From CAIURC01 sp043777315 (GTDB lineage: Bacteria; Verrucomicrobiota; Verrucomicrobiia; Chthoniobacterales; Chthoniobacteraceae), in the NCBI GenBank assembly GCA_043777315.1, contig JAYVPW010000026.1, forward strand, positions 1 to 10,381: a DNA stretch of 10,381 nt, written 5' to 3'. Positions 7,664 to 10,381 of this stretch are shown in pieces (position 1 is the stretch's first letter; every line of letters starts with the position of its first letter). The notes under the pieces were generated by a model. That model saw only the letters and a list, made by a program, of their open reading frames with translations, had not been told where the DNA came from and ran no database searches. Both the position numbers and the translations under genes were made by a program.

Positions 7664-7891
7664 CTACGGCCGCTTTTTCAGCAGCGCGCCGACGAGCAGG
7701 CCGATGCCGAGGCCGACGGCGGCACCGCACATTCCGACAAAAAAGAACGCGCCGAGGACGCGGTAGATCTTCCCGATCAGCGGAACGGGCGCGCCGCTGC
7801 TGTAATTTCCGAGCACGACGAAGAGCATGTAAATCTCTCCGAAAATGAAGCCGCCGATGGTGAACGGTTTGGTGACGTTGCGTCCGCGCAT
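7664..7891 (-). CDS. small two-helix membrane protein, unknown
   Basis: A 75-residue hydrophobic protein from the ATG at 7891. The first membrane segment is about 10-29 (FTIGGFIFGEIYMLFVVLGN). A short polar loop, SSGAPVPLIGKIYR, follows. The second segment is about 45-71 and is glycine-rich with small-residue spacing (GAAVGLGIGLLVGALL), ending in the basic tail KKRP. The tail and the loop suggest an inner-membrane hairpin. The frame is open far upstream, but that part is Arg/Ala-rich and runs antisense through the lipoprotein gene, so the ATG at the start of the hydrophobic part is preferred; no Shine-Dalgarno is visible. No family recognised. Hydrophobic segments in a high-GC frame rarely arise by chance with such clean topology, which supports a real gene. 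Confidence 0.6.
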   Translation of the reverse strand: MRGRNVTKPFTIGGFIFGEIYMLFVVLGNYSSGAPVPLIGKIYRVLGAFFFVGMCGAAVGLGIGLLVGALLKKRP

Positions 7892-7997
7892 GAGGCCGGG
7901 AATAGAGCGGCGCGGGCCTGCGGTGTCCAGCGGGGCGCAAGTTTCTTCCCTCACCGGCAAGGGGCGTGCTATTGCAACCGCGAGAACTTTTTCGCAC

Positions 7998-8405
7998 ATG
8001 TCATCCGCCATTTCCCGCATCCTCATTGTCGCCGCCGGGCTCGCGCTCGGCGCTTGTGTCCACACGCCGCCGGGTACTTCCGTCGAGATCGCTTTGGCCA
8101 AAAAAGCGGAGCTCGTCCGGCTGCCTGCGCCGCCTCCCAGCGCGATCGTGAAGACCCCCGCGGTCGTGCCGAATCTGCCCGCGGACGACAAAGTGGAGCG
8201 AATCGCCGACGCCTTCACGCGGGCGCAATTTTGCATGAAAGCGGGCAAGGACGCGGAGGCAATCATCGCGTTCGAGGAGACGGTGAAGCTCGATCCGAGC
8301 TTCACGGAGGCGTGGCAAAATCTCGCCATCCTGTACGAGAAAAACGGCGACACGAAGAAGGCGATCGACGCGTTCAAGCGGTCGAAGAAAGTCGCGAAAG
8401 GGTAG
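7998..8405 (+). CDS. small TPR-repeat lipoprotein
   Basis: A 135-residue exported protein. Residues 1-20 are a lipoprotein signal: Arg7, a hydrophobic stretch ILIVAAGLA, and the lipobox LGAC with the lipidated Cys20. The mature protein has a Pro-rich spacer (about 22-55), then about two TPR units: AFTRAQFCMKAGKDAEAIIA with FEETVKLDP, then AWQNLAILYEKNGDTKKAID. It ends in a basic tail, KRSKKVAKG. TPR units bind other proteins, so a small envelope adaptor is likely; no partner can be named. The frame is open upstream to 7845, but the ATG at 7998 places the signal peptide correctly, and a weak GAGAA lies about a dozen bases before it. The gene diverges from the small membrane-protein gene (106 bases apart) and converges on the YkgJ-type gene with six bases between stops. 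Confidence 0.85.
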   Translation: MSSAISRILIVAAGLALGACVHTPPGTSVEIALAKKAELVRLPAPPPSAIVKTPAVVPNLPADDKVERIADAFTRAQFCMKAGKDAEAIIAFEETVKLDPSFTEAWQNLAILYEKNGDTKKAIDAFKRSKKVAKG

Positions 8406-8411
8406 TCGCGG

Positions 8412-8897
8412 TCAGCGCGCGGGCGCGCGTTTGAGGGCGTCGTTGATCGCCACGGGGAGCTGCCGGGCACCGTCACAGCCGAGGGCGCGGTCGATGTCCT
8501 CGAGGCGGTGGATGAGGTCGATGACTTCGCGTCGCGGATACTGCCCGCCGGCGGCGGCGCAAAAGTGCGTGCGGCAGCCGAACGGACGACTTTCGTAAAT
8601 GCTGCATTTTCCCAGCGAATCGAGCAGCGGGCACCCGCCGTCGCTGCGGGCGGGCAGGCGCGTGCGGCCCGAGGCGCGCAAAGCATTCGCGGCGACGAGC
8701 GCTTCGCCCGCCGTGAGATACGGCGTGCGGCCGGTGAGCTTGAAATGGCAGCAATCGGTCCGCAACTCGCACGCGCGCTCGATTGGGCGTGAGGCGAGTT
8801 CGACGTAAATCTCGCGGACGGCGAGCGCGGCGGCGGTGGGAGTTTGGGTGGGACGGCGCACGGGCGGGGACGGTCTCGGGAAATCTCGAAGCGTCAA
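8412..8897 (-). CDS. YkgJ-family cysteine-cluster protein (putative metal/Fe-S binding)
   Basis: A 161-residue protein with the YkgJ-type cysteine pattern (Pfam CxxCxxCC, 'putative zinc- or iron-chelating domain'). The residues are Cys43, Cys49-Cys50, then CPLLDSLGKCSIYESRPFGC (89-108) and Cys113 in THFC. The segment CP-L---G-C-IY--RP--C is the family signature. The first cluster has CELRTDCC rather than the usual C-x2-C-x2-CC spacing, which may weaken or change metal binding. Function in the family is not well established. The start is chosen as the TTG at 8897, which overlaps the flavoprotein stop codon as TTGA; a GTG at 8861 giving 149 residues is the alternative. The long frame upstream of 8897 lies antisense-free inside the flavoprotein gene and is not plausible protein. 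Translational coupling to the flavoprotein is likely. Confidence 0.85.
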   Translation of the reverse strand: MTLRDFPRPSPPVRRPTQTPTAAALAVREIYVELASRPIERACELRTDCCHFKLTGRTPYLTAGEALVAANALRASGRTRLPARSDGGCPLLDSLGKCSIYESRPFGCRTHFCAAAGGQYPRREVIDLIHRLEDIDRALGCDGARQLPVAINDALKRAPAR

Positions 8898-10093
8898 CAG
8901 GCCGCGCCGGCCGCGTGGCCGGAGGCCCAGGCCCACTGAAAATTGTAGCCCCCGAGCCAGCCCGTGACATCGACCACTTCGCCGATGAAATAGAGCCCCG
9001 GCACCTTCCGCGCCTCCATCGTTTTCGACGAAAGTTCCGACGTGTCCACGCCGCCGAGCGTCACCTCCGCTTTCGCGTAGCCCTCGGTCCCCGCGGGCCG
9101 CAGCGGCCAGGCGTGCAGCAGCGCGGCGAACTCCGCGATCTCGCGGGCTTTCAAATGCGCGAGCGGCTTCGCGGGCGCATGTCGCGCGCACCAAGCTTCG
9201 GCGAAACGCCGCGGCCAGTGCCGGCCGAGCAGCGTCGGCCAGTCGGCTTTTTCCAGCCGCGCGGCGGTCAGCCAGCGCTCGGCCTCAAACTCCGGCAGCA
9301 GGTCGATCGACACCGTCTCGCCTTCGCGCCAGAACGACGAAATTTGCAGGATCGCCGGCCCGCTCACGCCCCGATGCGTGATGAGCAAACTCTCGCGAAA
9401 CTCCTGTCCGCGCGCCTTTACGACGACCGGCAGGGAGAGCCCGCTCAACTCGTGCAGTGGCGCATCTTCGAGGGAAAAAGTGAGCGGCACGAGGCCGGGC
9501 CGCGTCTCCGTCAGCCGCAGTCCGAAGTCCCGCGCGATGCGGTAGCCGAAGTCGGTCGCGCCGAGTTTCGGAAACGAAAGCCCGCCCGTCGCGATCACCA
9601 GCGACTCGCACATCAGCCCCCCCTGATTCGTCTCGAGCTGAAATCGCCCGGTCCTTTTCACCTCCGCGACCCGGCAGTTCGTCCGCACCTCCACGCCCGC
9701 CGCCGCGGCCTCCGCGAGCAGCATCTCGATGATCGCCCGCGCGCTGCCGTCGCAGAATTGCTGCCCGAGTTTTTTCTCGTGAAAAGCGATCCCGTGCTTC
9801 TCCACCAGCGCCACGAAATCCCACGGCGAATAACGCGCCAGCGCCGATTTGCAGAAGTCCGGCTGCCCCGACATATAGTTCCCCGGCCCCGCCTCCAGAT
9901 TCGTGAAATTGCACCGCCCGCCCCCGGAAATCGCGATCTTTTTCCCCACCCGATCCTGATGCTCCAGCAGGGCCACGCGCCGCCCGCGCTTCCCCGCCTC
10001 GATCGCGCACATCAGCCCCGCCGCCCCGCCGCCGATGACGACGACGTCGGGGGAAAGTTGAGCGTTGAGGGTTGAGGGTTGAGGGCCGGTCAA
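8894..10093 (-). CDS. HI0933/BaiN-family NAD(P)/FAD-dependent oxidoreductase
   Basis: A 399-residue flavoprotein of the HI0933-like family (YhiN/BaiN), close to the usual length of about 400. The Rossmann FAD-binding loop is DVVVIGGGAAGLMCAIEAGK (16-35). The family signature GKKIAISGGGRCNFTN lies at 50-65. ATGGLSFPKLGATDFGY is at 168-184, THRGVSGPAILQIS at 239-252, and the C-terminal FAD motif is YFIGEVVDVTGWLGGYNFQWA (368-388 region). Members of this family are proposed to reduce flavin-linked or bile-acid-type C=C bonds; the substrate here is unknown. The only usable start is TTG 10093, since an in-frame stop lies at 10118-10120 and no ATG/GTG/TTG occurs before the FAD loop. The first 15 residues (TGPQPSTLNAQLSP) derive from a 7-bp tandem repeat and are absent in typical homologs. 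It is the likely first gene of a two-gene unit with the YkgJ-type gene. Confidence 0.95.
   Translation of the reverse strand: MTGPQPSTLNAQLSPDVVVIGGGAAGLMCAIEAGKRGRRVALLEHQDRVGKKIAISGGGRCNFTNLEAGPGNYMSGQPDFCKSALARYSPWDFVALVEKHGIAFHEKKLGQQFCDGSARAIIEMLLAEAAAAGVEVRTNCRVAEVKRTGRFQLETNQGGLMCESLVIATGGLSFPKLGATDFGYRIARDFGLRLTETRPGLVPLTFSLEDAPLHELSGLSLPVVVKARGQEFRESLLITHRGVSGPAILQISSFWREGETVSIDLLPEFEAERWLTAARLEKADWPTLLGRHWPRRFAEAWCARHAPAKPLAHLKAREIAEFAALLHAWPLRPAGTEGYAKAEVTLGGVDTSELSSKTMEARKVPGLYFIGEVVDVTGWLGGYNFQWAWASGHAAGAAC
10057..10084. repeat. 7-bp tandem repeat, four units
   Basis: Four consecutive heptamers, one GTTGAGC and three GTTGAGG. On the minus strand they read CAACCCT and fall inside codons 4-12 of the flavoprotein gene, where they encode the QPSTLNAQ stretch. 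Short slippage-prone repeats of this sequence are common in intergenic DNA of some Verrucomicrobiota genomes (from general knowledge). Confidence 0.9.
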
Positions 10094-10141
10094 AGTGAAG
10101 CCGCGACGATGGTCCGATCAGGGTCGCGGCCGGAAGGAGTT

Positions 10142-10357
10142 TTTAAACCGCGAAGGAGCGAAGGAGCGAAGGGGGAGGGGAAGCGGACGAAAGGCAAACG
10201 GATGGAGCAGGGATTGAAAACCGCGGCGGTCGCGGAGTTCGCGGCGACGGAAAATCGGTGGCTTCTGTTTTTCGTCCCCCGCCGCGCTCACCGCGACCGC
10301 CGCGGTCAGCCCCCTCTTTTGCTCCGCCCTTCGCTCCTTCGCTCCTTCGCGGTTAAA
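10142..10357. repeat. nested inverted-repeat element at right end
   Basis: The outer arms are 10142-10173 (beginning TTTAAACCGCGAAGGAGC) and 10327-10357 (ending CTTCGCGGTTAAA). They are reverse complements except for one extra A, and each contains an 8-bp CGAAGGAG unit repeated in tandem. Inside lies a second perfect 16-bp pair: ACCGCGGCGGTCGCGG at 10220-10235 and its inverse at 10291-10306. No gene is visible between the arms. The sequence differs from the three GTCATCCTGAG copies, so this is a second repeat family. It lies upstream of the flavoprotein start (minus strand), and its relation to that promoter is unknown. Confidence 0.85.
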
Positions 10358-10381
10358 TTATTCAGCTCCCAACTCCACGCG

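Noticed and set aside
7526..8434. 302-codon plus-strand frame across the repeat and lipoprotein
   Set aside because: Begins within the repeat and has no recognisable domain; the lipoprotein in another frame explains the region.
8783..10075. 430-codon plus-strand frame opposite the flavoprotein
   Set aside because: Arg/Pro/His-rich antisense shadow of a clear FAD enzyme.
10142..10357. CRISPR-like array or origin
   Set aside because: The repeats are inverted arms with short 8-bp tandems, not regularly spaced direct repeats with unique spacers; no DnaA-box cluster was recognised.

Overview
This is a high-GC window (most third codon positions are G or C) from a bacterial chromosome. It has eight supportable protein genes, one of them cut by the left window edge, plus a probable broken gene remnant and several palindromic intergenic repeats. 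I infer Verrucomicrobiota or a close relative, with moderate confidence. The reasons are the GC level, the dispersed repeat bounded by GTCATCCTGAG, the short CAACCCT-type tandem repeat at a gene start, and the mix of gene families. No marker gene in the window proves the taxonomy. No rRNA, tRNA, CRISPR array, transposase, phage gene or toxin-type module is visible.

Layout. Positions 1-1779 (minus) encode a secreted beta-propeller protein whose C-terminus lies outside the window. Positions 1780-2122 hold no intact gene: they contain what looks like the frameshifted C-terminal tail of a lost gene, butted against a degraded palindromic repeat. Positions 2123-4297 (minus) encode a full-length RecQ DNA helicase with an extra C-terminal helix-turn-helix-like domain. 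A well-preserved 136-bp copy of the palindromic repeat follows, then a HAD-superfamily sugar-phosphatase-like hydrolase (minus, 4486-5094). Divergent from it is a 744-residue zinc-ribbon plus coiled-coil protein (plus, 5222-7456). A third, interrupted repeat copy lies between that gene and a small two-helix membrane protein (minus, 7664-7891). Divergent from the latter is a short TPR lipoprotein (plus, 7998-8405). It converges, with six bases between the stop codons, on a YkgJ-type cysteine-cluster protein (minus, 8412-8897). This last gene overlaps the stop codon of an upstream HI0933/BaiN-type flavoprotein (minus, 8894-10093). The right end (10142-10357) is a nested inverted repeat without a gene.

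How the genes relate. Most look like independent housekeeping or lineage-specific genes. The only strong sign of joint expression is the TTGA stop/start overlap joining the flavoprotein and the cysteine-cluster protein. The repeat copies sit only between genes, where they would form strong RNA hairpins and could end transcription. I see no obvious new defence or biosynthetic system. The parts most worth a second look are the zinc-ribbon coiled-coil protein with its internal duplication, the repeat family with its gene-remnant junction, and the repeat-derived N-terminus of the flavoprotein.
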